A stretch of 58,282 nucleotides of DNA from Roseicella aerolata (lineage in GTDB: Bacteria > Pseudomonadota > Alphaproteobacteria > Acetobacterales > Acetobacteraceae), in the NCBI RefSeq assembly GCF_020523605.1, contig NZ_JAJAQI010000039.1, positions 1 to 58,282 on the forward strand, in the 5' to 3' direction. Positions 46,008 through 54,558 of this stretch are shown here, piece by piece. Each line of letters begins with the position of its first letter. Position 1 is the first letter of the stretch. A program made the translations under genes and the position numbers. The notes beneath the pieces were generated by a model. That model saw only the letters and a list, made by a program, of their open reading frames with translations. It searched no databases and was not told the DNA's origin.

Positions 46008-47873
46008 ATGCGCAGCTCCGGTCGCCGCAGGAACGCCTACGCGAACCTCGCTCCGGGGGCCGCGGGGCAAGCCCCTCCCAACTCGCCCCGCGTCGAACGC
46101 GATTCCGTGGACGGGAGGGTAACCGGAATCACGCTTATTTTCCCTCGCCCAGGCGATCCGGATGGCGACCAGAAGATTCCAGCCTCCTTCCTATTGCGCT
46201 ACCCTGCGCTTGAGGAGCAGTTCGCGTATGCGCTGATCGAGTCCTGCGCGAGCCAGTCGCCCGCCACGCGGAGCGAGTTCGTCAAATGCCTACCGAGAGG
46301 CTTCTACGCGTTCCTGGACGAGGCCGTGCCAGCCAAGCGCCGTGGAATGTTCGGGCTTTCAAGCCTGACAACGCCGGTGGTGAACCAGTTCGTCACCTGG
46401 CTCGAGCGCGTCGATCCGAAGAGCGGCAAGGCGGTCTGGGCACCAAAGACGAGGAAGCAGCACCTTGCGCCGCTCACCAGGTTCGTGGAGGTCCTCAGGC
46501 GCAGTCGGTTCGCCTCCGACCTGGACCCCACGCTGCACATGCCGCGCGGCCTGTGGCCGGGTGCGCATCGGCAGCAGAAGCCAACCCGCATCATCCAGCG
46601 ACAGGAGTTCGAGCGGATGTACCGCGCGTGCGTTGCGGAAGTGACGTCGGCGGTAAGGGCTTTCGCCGACGGGCAGAGGCTCATCGCAGCGAACCGGTGG
46701 CGCCTCCCTGTGGATGGGACCGCCCGGGGAGCGTATTCCGACATCGGAACCTGCCTCTCGGTCATCGACGACAGGTTCCCAGGCGTTGTTCCCACCGACG
46801 CCGGGCTCGCGCGCGTCGATCCTGCGCTCGCACGCGCCGTCGAGGAGATCCACGGGTCGGCGATGGTGCTGCGCCGCTTCCACCCGACGGCCCGCGATCT
46901 CGTCCCCTTCGTGCTCCTGCTTACCGTTCATTACGACTACAACCCGGAAACCATCCTCACCTGCGAGCAGGAGGACTTTCCCCGCGTCACCGTCCTCGGG
47001 AGAGAGAGGATCGGCGGCAGGGCCCTGAAGCGGCGCTCGGGGCGGAGGCAAATGCGCTCCCACGCCGTCACGGACGACATCGACAACTCGGCGACGCTCC
47101 TTGAGTTCGTCAAGATCTGGACGGAGCGCCTGCGCCGCGTTGCCGAGCCACACATCGCCACCCGGCTCTTCCTGTTCACGCTCGCACGAGGGTCGCGGGC
47201 CCCCCAGGCTTTCGCGTCACGGCAGAAGAGCAACGGCGATGCACGCTGGATCGCGGCACTGAATTCGTTCTGCAAAGACTACAACCTGCGCCGCTTCACC
47301 CTCAAGCAGGTCCGGCACACGGTGCACGACCACGCGCATGAGCTGTTCGAAGGCGATCTCCGCATGGTGGCGGCGATCGGAGGGCAGCGGAGCGCCCAGG
47401 TCATCAACGACCACTACATGTCCGATGCGGCCCGGGAGAGAAACCTGGAGCGCCTGTCCGGCGCGCAGGCCCTCATGCTGCGCGATCGGTCCATGCGCCA
47501 TCGCGCCGACGCCAGGCGCGAGCGAGATGATGGCGGCGATCCGGGCGCCGCCACCCCGGGCTGGATCTGCCTCGACCCGTACTCCAGCCCCATGCACGGC
47601 GAGGTCCAGGGACGGCTGTGCCAAGCCTACGGACGCTGCCCGATCTGCCCGCACGCCCAGCTGGACACGACATCTCCCGTCGCCTGTGCAAGGGCACACG
47701 ACCTACTTGCCCGCGTGGACGAGGCGCTGGCCGCCGTGATCTCCGAGGCCTGGCTGGCCCGGTGGGCGCAGGTCAGGCGACGGCTCGTCGACTACTGGCT
47801 CCCGCGCTTTCCCGAGTCCGTCCTGTCGGAGGCACGGACGCTGGACATGCGTCGTTTGCCTCCACTGGAGTGA
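46008..47873 (+). CDS. Tyrosine recombinase-like protein 2 of the trio (GinB-like)
   Basis: The 621-residue protein is a divergent member of the family. The late catalytic block is recognisable (LRRFTLKQVRHTVHDHAHEL with the RH of box II, then GGQRSAQVINDHYM with a candidate Tyr). The first Arg is not obvious: the expected segment reads LLLTVHYDYNPETILTCEQE. This fits a recombinase that needs its partners. The C-terminus carries a cysteine cluster (GRLCQAYGRCPICPHAQ) that may bind zinc, then a helical tail. Start ATG 46008, 6 nt after the first recombinase. Its stop is 4 nt before the third recombinase. Confidence 0.8.
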   Translation: MRSSGRRRNAYANLAPGAAGQAPPNSPRVERDSVDGRVTGITLIFPRPGDPDGDQKIPASFLLRYPALEEQFAYALIESCASQSPATRSEFVKCLPRGFYAFLDEAVPAKRRGMFGLSSLTTPVVNQFVTWLERVDPKSGKAVWAPKTRKQHLAPLTRFVEVLRRSRFASDLDPTLHMPRGLWPGAHRQQKPTRIIQRQEFERMYRACVAEVTSAVRAFADGQRLIAANRWRLPVDGTARGAYSDIGTCLSVIDDRFPGVVPTDAGLARVDPALARAVEEIHGSAMVLRRFHPTARDLVPFVLLLTVHYDYNPETILTCEQEDFPRVTVLGRERIGGRALKRRSGRRQMRSHAVTDDIDNSATLLEFVKIWTERLRRVAEPHIATRLFLFTLARGSRAPQAFASRQKSNGDARWIAALNSFCKDYNLRRFTLKQVRHTVHDHAHELFEGDLRMVAAIGGQRSAQVINDHYMSDAARERNLERLSGAQALMLRDRSMRHRADARRERDDGGDPGAATPGWICLDPYSSPMHGEVQGRLCQAYGRCPICPHAQLDTTSPVACARAHDLLARVDEALAAVISEAWLARWAQVRRRLVDYWLPRFPESVLSEARTLDMRRLPPLE

Positions 47874-47876
47874 CCG

Positions 47877-50096
47877 ATGCCGAGAACCACCGCCGAGATA
47901 CTTGCCAGTTCTGACGCAGGGTTCCATCTCAGGCCAAGGGTTGGAAACCCGTGGATCTCGACCCGGAGCTGCTGGCGCGATCGACGGTGGATCCTCGACA
48001 ATCCGGTACCGAGCCACCAGGCAAGCCAGTCGACCATCTCGTGGGATGCGGAACTCCGATGCGGGAGTCGCCTGACCGACCCCAGGCATGCCGCCTTGCT
48101 GGACGCCCTCAGGCGCCTGGCTTGGTCGCTGATCGCTGATGCGCGCGGCGGGCCCGCTCTGGCGCCCGCCAGCGCCGGAAGGCTGGGAGCCGCGCTCCGC
48201 TACCTTGCATCCTGGATGATCCAGAGGGGCTATGGCCACTTCGGACAGCTCGACGAGGACGCATTCCGGATCTTCCTCCAGGACCTCGCCGCGGACCTGG
48301 CCGGACAGGACGACCCAGGTGTCGAGGGCGACAACGAGGCATTCGAATCCGACGCGGATCTGCCGGAGGATGGACGCGCGGACGGCGACTTGGAGATAGA
48401 GGCGGCCCGCACCGCGGGGATCGGCTACTGGACAGCGTACTATCGCCTTCTGGTCTGGAGCTATCTCTGGCGCCAACGACCCGCCCTCGCGGAGGCGGGC
48501 CTGCCTATCCTGCCGTTCCAGCCGTTCGCGGACAGGGACTCGAGCATAGCCGCCATCTCGAAGCGGGTCGCAGTCAGGGCCCTCGGCTGGGTTCGCCCAC
48601 TTCCGGATGAGGTCGCCGCGCCGATCATGGAGGCCGCCGTCAGGATGATCGGCAGCCCAGCGAACGACATCATTGCCATCCAGCGGGCCTACAACGAGTT
48701 CCGGAGATCCAACAGTGGGACCAACGCGGAGCAGACGCAGAAACGCAGAGCCTTCCTCGCCACCTTCCGGTTTTCGACGCTGCCTGGCGAGTCTGCACCT
48801 TGGCGACCGCCCCTGTCCACCGTCGCGCCCGGCGGGACCGTCGCCCGGGCAGAGGCATTGAAGGCCACGCTGGAGCTGCGCGAGCTCGTCAACAACGTGT
48901 GCGACGCGGCGGTGATCGTGCTCCAGTCGGCGGCGGGCCAGCGTATCGGAGAGATCTGCGGCCTGGAGGCCGGAACCGACGGGCAAGCGGGGATTCCCTC
49001 GTGCATCGAGGTCCGGAGGAGTCACAGTGGCCTGCTGGACCTGTTCCTGCTGAAGGGCAAGCTATACAAGACGCGTTCCGCGCCGGTGGACGCGGAGTGG
49101 CTCATCGGAAGCCGCCCGGTCGGAACCGACTTCCTGCCACCGCCCGTCCGTGCGGTTGAGGTGCTCGTGGAGCTGTTCAGGCCGTGGCGCGACCTCGCTG
49201 CGGACGAGAGGGCGAGCAGGTCACTGATCGTCACGTCCCGGGCGAACGGGCTCCCGTGGAAGCCGGGCACCGTCAACACCGTCACCAACCTGAACCTTCT
49301 GGACGGGCAGAAGAGGTTCGTCGAGAGGCACGTGGACCTTTCGCGCCTGCCCGACAGGAACCCGCGCGAGGAGGACCTTGCCCGGTACAGGAGGAGCCGC
49401 GGCAGGTGCATCAGGACACACCAGTGGCGGGCGACGTTCGCGCTCTACGTGAACCGGATCGACAACCGCCTCGTCCCGGCCCTGGCCCAGCAGTTCCACC
49501 ACCTCTCGCTGGCGATGACGGAGGGCTACGTGGGCTCGGACCCGACGTTGCTCGGGGACTTCGACAGCTCCCTCATGCAGCGAACCGTCGACTTCTTCCT
49601 TCAGGCCACGCGCGAGAATCCCCCTGCGCTGGCGGGGCGCTTCGCCGAGATCATCGAGCGCTACCGCCCGGAGATCGCGGCCGTCGTCGGAGGCCGAACG
49701 GGCACGGATGCCCGCGTCGCGGTCGAGGAGTGGGTCGTGGAGCACGACCTCCGCATCTGGTTCGCCGCCCACGGAAAGTGCTTCATGGGCTTCAATCCGA
49801 AGGAAGCGCGGTGCCATGAGGTCGCGGGCACCACGAGCTGGAGGAACCAGAAGCCAAATTACGCGGCCCGCGAGACGAGCATCTGCGCAGGATGCAGCTG
49901 CTTCGCCGTCGACGGCGAGCACGGCGACTACTGGGAGACGCGGTACCGGGCGAACCAGGGCGCCTGGCTGGCCGCGGTGAACCAGGGAGACACGCGTGGG
50001 TACCGCGCCGTGCGCGCCAGGGCGGAGCAGGCGGCGGCGATGCTGCGGGCGCTCGGCCGGGAGTTTCCGCACGTGGAGGTGGCCGGTGCGGCGTGA
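47877..50096 (+). CDS. Tyrosine recombinase 3 of the trio (GinC-like)
   Basis: The 739-residue protein has a long N-terminal region (about 1-330) including an acidic insert (VEGDNEAFESDADLPEDGRA), then a catalytic domain: VLQSAAGQRIGEICGLEAG (first Arg), LLKGKLYKTRSAPVDAEW (Lys), RTHQWRATFALYVNR (HxxR) and FHHLSLAMTEGYVGSDP (His...Tyr). A C-terminal domain contains cysteines (GKCFMGFNPKEARCHE; ETSICAGCSCFAVDGEHGDY) typical of the GinC/TnpB-like tails. Its stop overlaps the fourth gene, which starts at GTG 50086. Together the four genes form one operon needed for excision and integration in GInts. Confidence 0.87.
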   Translation: MPRTTAEILASSDAGFHLRPRVGNPWISTRSCWRDRRWILDNPVPSHQASQSTISWDAELRCGSRLTDPRHAALLDALRRLAWSLIADARGGPALAPASAGRLGAALRYLASWMIQRGYGHFGQLDEDAFRIFLQDLAADLAGQDDPGVEGDNEAFESDADLPEDGRADGDLEIEAARTAGIGYWTAYYRLLVWSYLWRQRPALAEAGLPILPFQPFADRDSSIAAISKRVAVRALGWVRPLPDEVAAPIMEAAVRMIGSPANDIIAIQRAYNEFRRSNSGTNAEQTQKRRAFLATFRFSTLPGESAPWRPPLSTVAPGGTVARAEALKATLELRELVNNVCDAAVIVLQSAAGQRIGEICGLEAGTDGQAGIPSCIEVRRSHSGLLDLFLLKGKLYKTRSAPVDAEWLIGSRPVGTDFLPPPVRAVEVLVELFRPWRDLAADERASRSLIVTSRANGLPWKPGTVNTVTNLNLLDGQKRFVERHVDLSRLPDRNPREEDLARYRRSRGRCIRTHQWRATFALYVNRIDNRLVPALAQQFHHLSLAMTEGYVGSDPTLLGDFDSSLMQRTVDFFLQATRENPPALAGRFAEIIERYRPEIAAVVGGRTGTDARVAVEEWVVEHDLRIWFAAHGKCFMGFNPKEARCHEVAGTTSWRNQKPNYAARETSICAGCSCFAVDGEHGDYWETRYRANQGAWLAAVNQGDTRGYRAVRARAEQAAAMLRALGREFPHVEVAGAA

Positions 50097-50589
50097 CAAT
50101 GCCTGGCAGCCGCCGGAAGGCGTAGAGCGCGACTTCCTGGAGGCGCTCGAACGCCTCAAGGCGAAGAGGCCAACGAATCCCGAGTTGGCCCGCCTCGCGA
50201 AACTAGGGCGCCTGCGCATCACCATCTCGACCGTGGCCCGGGAGGCGGGGCGTTCGCGCACGCTCATCGGGCACGACGGCTGCCGCTACCCGCGCGCACG
50301 GGCGGCCGTCGTGGCGGCGATGGAGCCGGTAGTGGAACCCCGAACCACGGAGGACGCGTTGCTGCGGCTGCGAGAGGAAGTCGCAAACCTCCAGCGTGCC
50401 CTGAAGCTGCGTGACTCGGTCAACGCGGCCCTCGTGCTGCGAATGGCTCGGGTCGAGGAGGCGGCGAAGGAGAGAGTCGGACGCGCAGAACGGAGTGCCG
50501 AGCGGGAAGATCCAAACGTCGTCGCCGGACGCACGCTTCTTCCCCGGGGGCGAGTGGCCACGAAGCGCGGTGTCGCACGCGGCCGGTAG
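50086..50589 (+). CDS. Small basic accessory protein of the recombinase operon (GinD/TnpC-like)
   Basis: The 167-residue protein begins within the last codons of the third recombinase (GTG 50086, GGAGGT 5 nt upstream). It has an HTH-like segment (LRITISTVAREAGRSRTLIG, residues about 43-62), then a coiled-coil (DALLRLREEVANLQRALKLR) and a basic tail (TLLPRGRVATKRGVARGR). This HTH-plus-coiled-coil plan is that of TnpC of Tn554 and GinD of GInts, accessory factors required for recombination. Assignment rests on position and architecture more than on sequence identity. Confidence 0.75.
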   Translation: MRRDNAWQPPEGVERDFLEALERLKAKRPTNPELARLAKLGRLRITISTVAREAGRSRTLIGHDGCRYPRARAAVVAAMEPVVEPRTTEDALLRLREEVANLQRALKLRDSVNAALVLRMARVEEAAKERVGRAERSAEREDPNVVAGRTLLPRGRVATKRGVARGR

Positions 50590-50848
50590 GGACGCTGAGC
50601 GACTTGCTGTTTGCCTCCAGTCCAACAACGATAGATTCCGCTCCCGGCCTGCGTCGCGCGAAAGGCGAGGACTCCGGCTGTGCCCCAGGCATCGGTTTCC
50701 CGTCCCGGGTTCCCCCATCGACAAGCATCCGACGGGCCGGGCGCCGGTATGCTACCTCGTGGTCACCGGCCTGCCACGTCGACAAGCCCCGGTCCGCCTC
50801 TGCCACCGCCGGGCCCATTCCGGCCCGGAGCCGAACCGACAGGCGTAC

Positions 50849-51286
50849 TCACGGGTCGGCTTTCCTCCCGCGGCGCGGCGCGGGCGCCTCGACGCAGCCC
50901 GCTGGATTGGCGGGGGCGTCACGTCCCGCCTCGTCGCCGCCGGATGGTTCGGGGCCGGTGCCGCCAAGGAGGACCCCGTTGTCGCCGTGCGCGACAGACC
51001 GTGAGGGATCACCGCCCTCCTCCGACGGCATCGGACACAGCCAGTCAGACGGGCTCCCGCGCACCACCAGTACGCCTCCCATGAAGCGCTCCGAACTCTG
51101 AGCGAGTTCCACGCCACGGCGGCGCAGTGCCTCAATGATGGCGACGACACTCGAAAACTTCGTGTCGCGGGATGCGCCCTCGAGGCCTCGCACGGTGCTC
51201 AGGCTCACCCCGGCCGCTGCCGCGAGGTCTTCCTGGCTCCACCCGGCGAGGGCGCGCGCGGCTATGAGTTGACGGGCGTGGAGCAT
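50849..51286 (-). CDS. XRE-family HTH transcriptional regulator
   Basis: The 145-residue protein opens MLHARQLIAARALAGWSQED, then LAAAAGVSLSTVRGLEGASR, a complete Xre helix-turn-helix. VVAIIEALRRRGVELAQ follows, typical of short phage/ICE repressors of this subtype. The last ~55 residues (from about SEEGGDPSRSV) are low-complexity and may be readthrough of a decayed end. Start ATG 51286 has only a weak ribosome binding site; a TTG at 51304 is alternative. It is on the strand opposite to both the recombinase operon and the cargo and could repress either. Confidence 0.75.
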   Translation of the reverse strand: MLHARQLIAARALAGWSQEDLAAAAGVSLSTVRGLEGASRDTKFSSVVAIIEALRRRGVELAQSSERFMGGVLVVRGSPSDWLCPMPSEEGGDPSRSVAHGDNGVLLGGTGPEPSGGDEAGRDAPANPAGCVEAPAPRRGRKADP

Positions 51287-51666
51287 TCGGACGCGGGCAC
51301 CCAAGCGAAGGATTCGAGGGTTTTCTTTGCACGCTCCCGGCGTGCCCGCTCCCTGGAATTCTCTTCGGCCCGGACGAATCCTTTTGCGCTATATTATATT
51401 CCTCTCGCGACCTTTTATGATGCTTTAGCGTTGACCCGTTTGGCCGGGCGCGCCATCCTCGCCACGTCGCATCGGTCCGAGCGGCCGCGACTCGGCACCC
51501 GGCGAGGCCAAACTCGATGCGTGAACCTCATCTGAGGAACCGACCGCAGGGCGCCGCCGCCAGCTGGGGCCCAGTTGGTCCGAGTGAGGCCGTCACCGGC
51601 CGCCAACCTCGACGGACCGGCTGCGGCCCATAGTGGCCTAGGCCGAAAGGCAGACGGGGGTGCCAG
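51287..51666. promoter_or_regulatory. Divergent intergenic region with AT-rich promoter-like patch
   Basis: The region lies between the XRE gene and the cargo operon. An AT-rich island at 51384-51420 contains TATAAT on the minus strand (51398-51393), a perfect -10 hexamer for the XRE gene, and TATATT on the plus strand (51390-51395). No good -35 is seen for either, so activator or repressor control is likely. No coding frame is credible in the rest. Confidence 0.45.
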
Positions 51667-52140
51667 ATGGCTGGTGGTAACGGGTTGACGCGAGCGGTAA
51701 TGGACCCCTGGTGCCTCGTGGAGCTCGCCGATGGCTCCGAGGCCCTCTTCGGGTTCGCCATCGAGCACGGGGGAACCGGCGGCCTCTCGTGGGTCCTCAG
51801 CACCTCCGTCGTCTGGCTGGACGCGGAGGCTGGCCGGGCACGCACCCTCAGCGGGAGACGCTACACGCTGGGTCGCCGCGTCACCGCGATGGAGTTGCCC
51901 ACCGAAGAGGCCCGGATCGCGTTCGCCCTGCTGGTGACGCCACACCTCGACGTCCACACCGCCACGCCGCCGACCACTGGCGACCCCGCCACCGGCGCGG
52001 CCTGGGTGGCCGCGTGCAAGATGTCGCGGCATCTGAATGTCGCGCCCCCGCCGCTCCACGATCCCGCGGCCGTGCGGGACTTCCTCGGCAGCAACATGGA
52101 GCGATACATGCTGGCGCGCGCGGGCCGGAGGCCGTCCTGA
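51667..52140 (+). CDS. Cargo protein 1: hypothetical, 157 aa
   Basis: I do not recognise a named family. The central part WVLSTSVVWLDAEAGRARTL then SGRRYTLGRRVTAMELPTEE looks like a compact beta-rich domain resembling small proteins of alphaproteobacterial mobile elements. The start MAGGNGLTRAVMDPWCLVEL reads as a binding-domain N-terminus, and the C-terminal ~45 residues (AAWVAACKMSRHLNVAPPPL) are helical. It is the first gene of the cargo operon. Its TGA overlaps the next gene's ATG (TGATG at 52138-52142), showing translational coupling. Confidence 0.7.
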   Translation: MAGGNGLTRAVMDPWCLVELADGSEALFGFAIEHGGTGGLSWVLSTSVVWLDAEAGRARTLSGRRYTLGRRVTAMELPTEEARIAFALLVTPHLDVHTATPPTTGDPATGAAWVAACKMSRHLNVAPPPLHDPAAVRDFLGSNMERYMLARAGRRPS

Positions 52141-53423
52141 TGCGGCCAGAGCTGGAGGAACTCCTACGGTCGAGGTTTCCGGTACTCTACCGGTATGGCG
52201 CAGGGCGCCGTGACAGCGGTCCGAAGCAGTTCAGCCCCGACCTCGGGGACGGCCGGTTCGCCGTCCTGTCGGCGGTGTCCGGCGTGCTCGAGCGGCACGT
52301 GGACCAAGCCGGGCTGGACCAATTCCAAATACAGCGGATTGCGCCGCGGCGTGGCGGCATGCACCTCTACTGCAGCGGGGGAGACCACTTCGCACGGGGC
52401 GCGACCGACGCCGCGTTGCACATGAGCCTCGCCCTGAGCGAGCTGACCGGGAGGCCCGGCAGGCTGATGTTCAACGAGCGCGGTGAGTACTGCACGATTG
52501 CTCCGGGCGAGTTGGACGGCTGCGAGCCCGTGTCGGCCCGAGCCATGCGGCCCTATCGGCCGCCGGTCGGTGCAGGCGGACGGCGGGCTCTCACATTGCT
52601 CGGACAGCGATGGGGACACCTCGTGGACCAGGACATCGATGTCCCGCCGGGTTGGGCGGACGTCGTCGACGTCCTCCTGACGGCGTTCGCCAACACGCCA
52701 CATCTGGTGGGCTGCGTTCGCGCTTGGCACGGTGGTGCCGTCAGTCAACTCGCCGTCGCCTGGGACACGGCGCATTCGTCCCCTTACCAGGACGGCGTCG
52801 TTACCTTTGCCGTCAGCATGGCTGCGCTGATCGATCCCGTCACGGGTGCCTGCGGGCCGGTGGACGACAACGGGTCTCCGGAATGGTGGAGACGCCTGGC
52901 AGGCGGGCACGGCACGGTGCCTGTCCCCTGGGGCGGCTACGATGGCGATGGCGCCTGGCGCTCCCGCGTGGACAGCACTCCAGGGCCAGCACCTGGTCAT
53001 CCTTCGGGCTCGCTGATCGTCGCCGACCATCGCGAGGCAGGCGACATGCAGATCAGCCTCAAGCCGACTGTCGCCCAGGCCATGCGCGAGGCGGCGCGCC
53101 AGCGAGGCGCTCGCGGCTGCGCGGCGCTGATGGCCGAGTTGCTGGGGCTGCCGCCAGCCGAACCTCCCGTCGTCAGCGCCGAGGGCCAGGATGGCAATGT
53201 GAACGCCGGGACAGGCGAGAACAGAGAACTCGGCGCGGAAGCCCTCGCAGCCATTCACCTCCTCGCCTCGGCGGCGCATACCCAGCTCGCCATGGCGGCG
53301 GACACCGCACGCGGCACCGCAGTCGGGGCGGCCACTCAGGTGGCGTGCCTGGCCGTCGGCGCCCTGCGGGACCACATCGGCGCGGAGCTGGTGACCGCCA
53401 ACCGACCAGCGTCGGAACGCTAG
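52140..53423 (+). CDS. Cargo protein 2: GDGWF-type domain plus VDP..GPVDD domain, long paralogue
   Basis: The 427-residue protein has three parts. Residues 1-128 (LEELLRSRFPVLYRY, GDGRFAVLSAVSGVLERHV, LSELTGRPGRLMFNERGEYC, TIAPGEL) are paralogous to all of 54551-55096. Residues about 165-252 (IDVPPGWADVVDVLLTAF to MAALIDPVTGACGPVDDNGS) are paralogous to 55157-55426. From about residue 303 a segment MQISLKPTVAQAMREAARQR resembles a ribbon-helix-helix start, with helices to the end. Domain 1 resembles a phage/ICE domain with 'GDGWF.LID.LC...QVKEK.G.LRFY'. Function unknown. Coupled to the upstream gene by TGATG. Confidence 0.75.
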   Translation: MRPELEELLRSRFPVLYRYGAGRRDSGPKQFSPDLGDGRFAVLSAVSGVLERHVDQAGLDQFQIQRIAPRRGGMHLYCSGGDHFARGATDAALHMSLALSELTGRPGRLMFNERGEYCTIAPGELDGCEPVSARAMRPYRPPVGAGGRRALTLLGQRWGHLVDQDIDVPPGWADVVDVLLTAFANTPHLVGCVRAWHGGAVSQLAVAWDTAHSSPYQDGVVTFAVSMAALIDPVTGACGPVDDNGSPEWWRRLAGGHGTVPVPWGGYDGDGAWRSRVDSTPGPAPGHPSGSLIVADHREAGDMQISLKPTVAQAMREAARQRGARGCAALMAELLGLPPAEPPVVSAEGQDGNVNAGTGENRELGAEALAAIHLLASAAHTQLAMAADTARGTAVGAATQVACLAVGALRDHIGAELVTANRPASER

Positions 53424-53512
53424 CTCGATGGCGATCCGGGCCTCATTCCGGTTCTCGATGCCAATGGGGTCCTCCCACGCGGCTGCCACGGCCGCCGTCA
53501 CCACGCGAGAGC

Positions 53513-53830
53513 ATGCATGCGGGCAACCTCAGGTCGGCGAGGCGAACGCGCTTGGGACGCCCATGGGCGGTGTGCCTGATGGGCTGGCGCATGTCTGCCG
53601 CCGTCATCGCTGGCTTCGTGGCGGCCAGCCTGTCCGTCAGATGCGCAGTGGGCTCTCTCGGTTCCGGAAGTGCTTCCGGCGCACTGCTGCTTTCCATCCT
53701 CATCATGTGGATCGTGGGGATTGCGACCACTGCCTTCGGCGCCGGTGGCATCGCTTTCTATGGGCTCGGGCTGGCCGAGCTCTGGTGGTGCGACCGGCGG
53801 CGCCGCAAGGAAAGGGCGGATCCGCGGTGA
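53513..53830 (+). CDS. Cargo protein 3: small two-helix membrane protein
   Basis: The 105-residue product has two membrane segments, SAAVIAGFVAASLSVRCAVG and LLLSILIMWIVGIATTAFGA (extended through GIAFYGLGLAELWW), and a basic C-terminal tail (CDRRRRKERADPR). It lies 89 nt after the previous gene. Its TGA overlaps the next gene's GTG (GTGA at 53827-53830), supporting this frame. The start is uncertain: ATG 53513 (used) or ATG 53579, which would begin right before the first helix. A small membrane protein within an NTase operon could be an effector, inferred only. Confidence 0.55.
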   Translation: MHAGNLRSARRTRLGRPWAVCLMGWRMSAAVIAGFVAASLSVRCAVGSLGSGSASGALLLSILIMWIVGIATTAFGAGGIAFYGLGLAELWWCDRRRRKERADPR

Positions 53831-54558
53831 CACGGGTTTCGTCAGATCCGCCGTCCGCCGCCGTCGGCCCGACCGAGATCGATGCCCTCCGCCGGTTCCG
53901 CCGCGCGGTCGAGGACGCGTTCCCCGGCCGCCTGCGGTCGCTGGTCCTGCTCGGCTCGCGTCCCCGCCGCGACCACGAAGCGGGCCGCGATTGGGAGGTG
54001 GCCGTCCTCATCAAGGGCTTCGACCGCGACCGAGAGGGGCGCCGCCTGAGCCTCGTCGTGGCCCCCTTCCACCACGACGGCTTCACCATCTCGCCGATCG
54101 GTCTGCCTGTCGACCGGCGCGGCGTCAGCCCAGAGCTGCTAGCCGACATTGACCGCCAGGGAACGCACCTCCCGTCGGTGCGGCGGCCCGGCGAGTTGCT
54201 CCGCGAGGAGCCTCGGCTGGCCGACTTCGTGGCCCTGGCCAGGGAGCGCCTATCCGCCCGGGAGGTATGGGTCTTCGGCTCCAGGGCGCGTGGGGACCAG
54301 CGGCCCGACAGCGACTGGGATCTCCTGGTGATCCTGCCCGACGACCTGCCTGAGGATGGGGGCGAGCCGGTGCGCCTTTGGCGGCTCGGCCGGGACGCTG
54401 GCCTCGTGGCGGACGTCCTCGCCGTGCGGGAGACGGAGGCGCGCGAGGCCCGCGCCGTCCAGTCCACGCTCATGTACGAGGTCGGGCTGGAGGGCGTGCG
54501 CATCGACCTCGCCTGCCCAGCCTCGCCAGACGTGGCAGGAGGCAACATCCATGCGTGA
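53827..54558 (+). CDS. Cargo protein 4: tandem nucleotidyltransferase (one degenerate, one canonical MNT domain)
   Basis: The 243-residue protein has two Pol-beta-type minimal nucleotidyltransferase folds. Domain 1 (about 20-115): FPGRLRSLVLLGSRPRRDHE then GRDWEVAVLIKGFDRDREGR; the second metal Asp is Glu57 and the ARG of GSxARG is changed, so it is probably inactive. Domain 2 (about 128-230) is canonical: VWVFGSRARGDQRPDSDWDL with Ser152, Asp163 and Asp165. Domain 1 is paralogous to the N-terminal domain of 55494-56240. It would transfer an NMP to protein or RNA. GTG start overlaps the membrane protein's stop; its end overlaps the next gene by 8 nt. Confidence 0.82.
   Translation: MTRVSSDPPSAAVGPTEIDALRRFRRAVEDAFPGRLRSLVLLGSRPRRDHEAGRDWEVAVLIKGFDRDREGRRLSLVVAPFHHDGFTISPIGLPVDRRGVSPELLADIDRQGTHLPSVRRPGELLREEPRLADFVALARERLSAREVWVFGSRARGDQRPDSDWDLLVILPDDLPEDGGEPVRLWRLGRDAGLVADVLAVRETEAREARAVQSTLMYEVGLEGVRIDLACPASPDVAGGNIHA

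Noticed and set aside
50590..50848. Search for a further small recombinase-operon gene after the GinD-like gene
   Set aside because: No frame with a ribosome binding site or recognisable sequence; frames are overlapping shadows.
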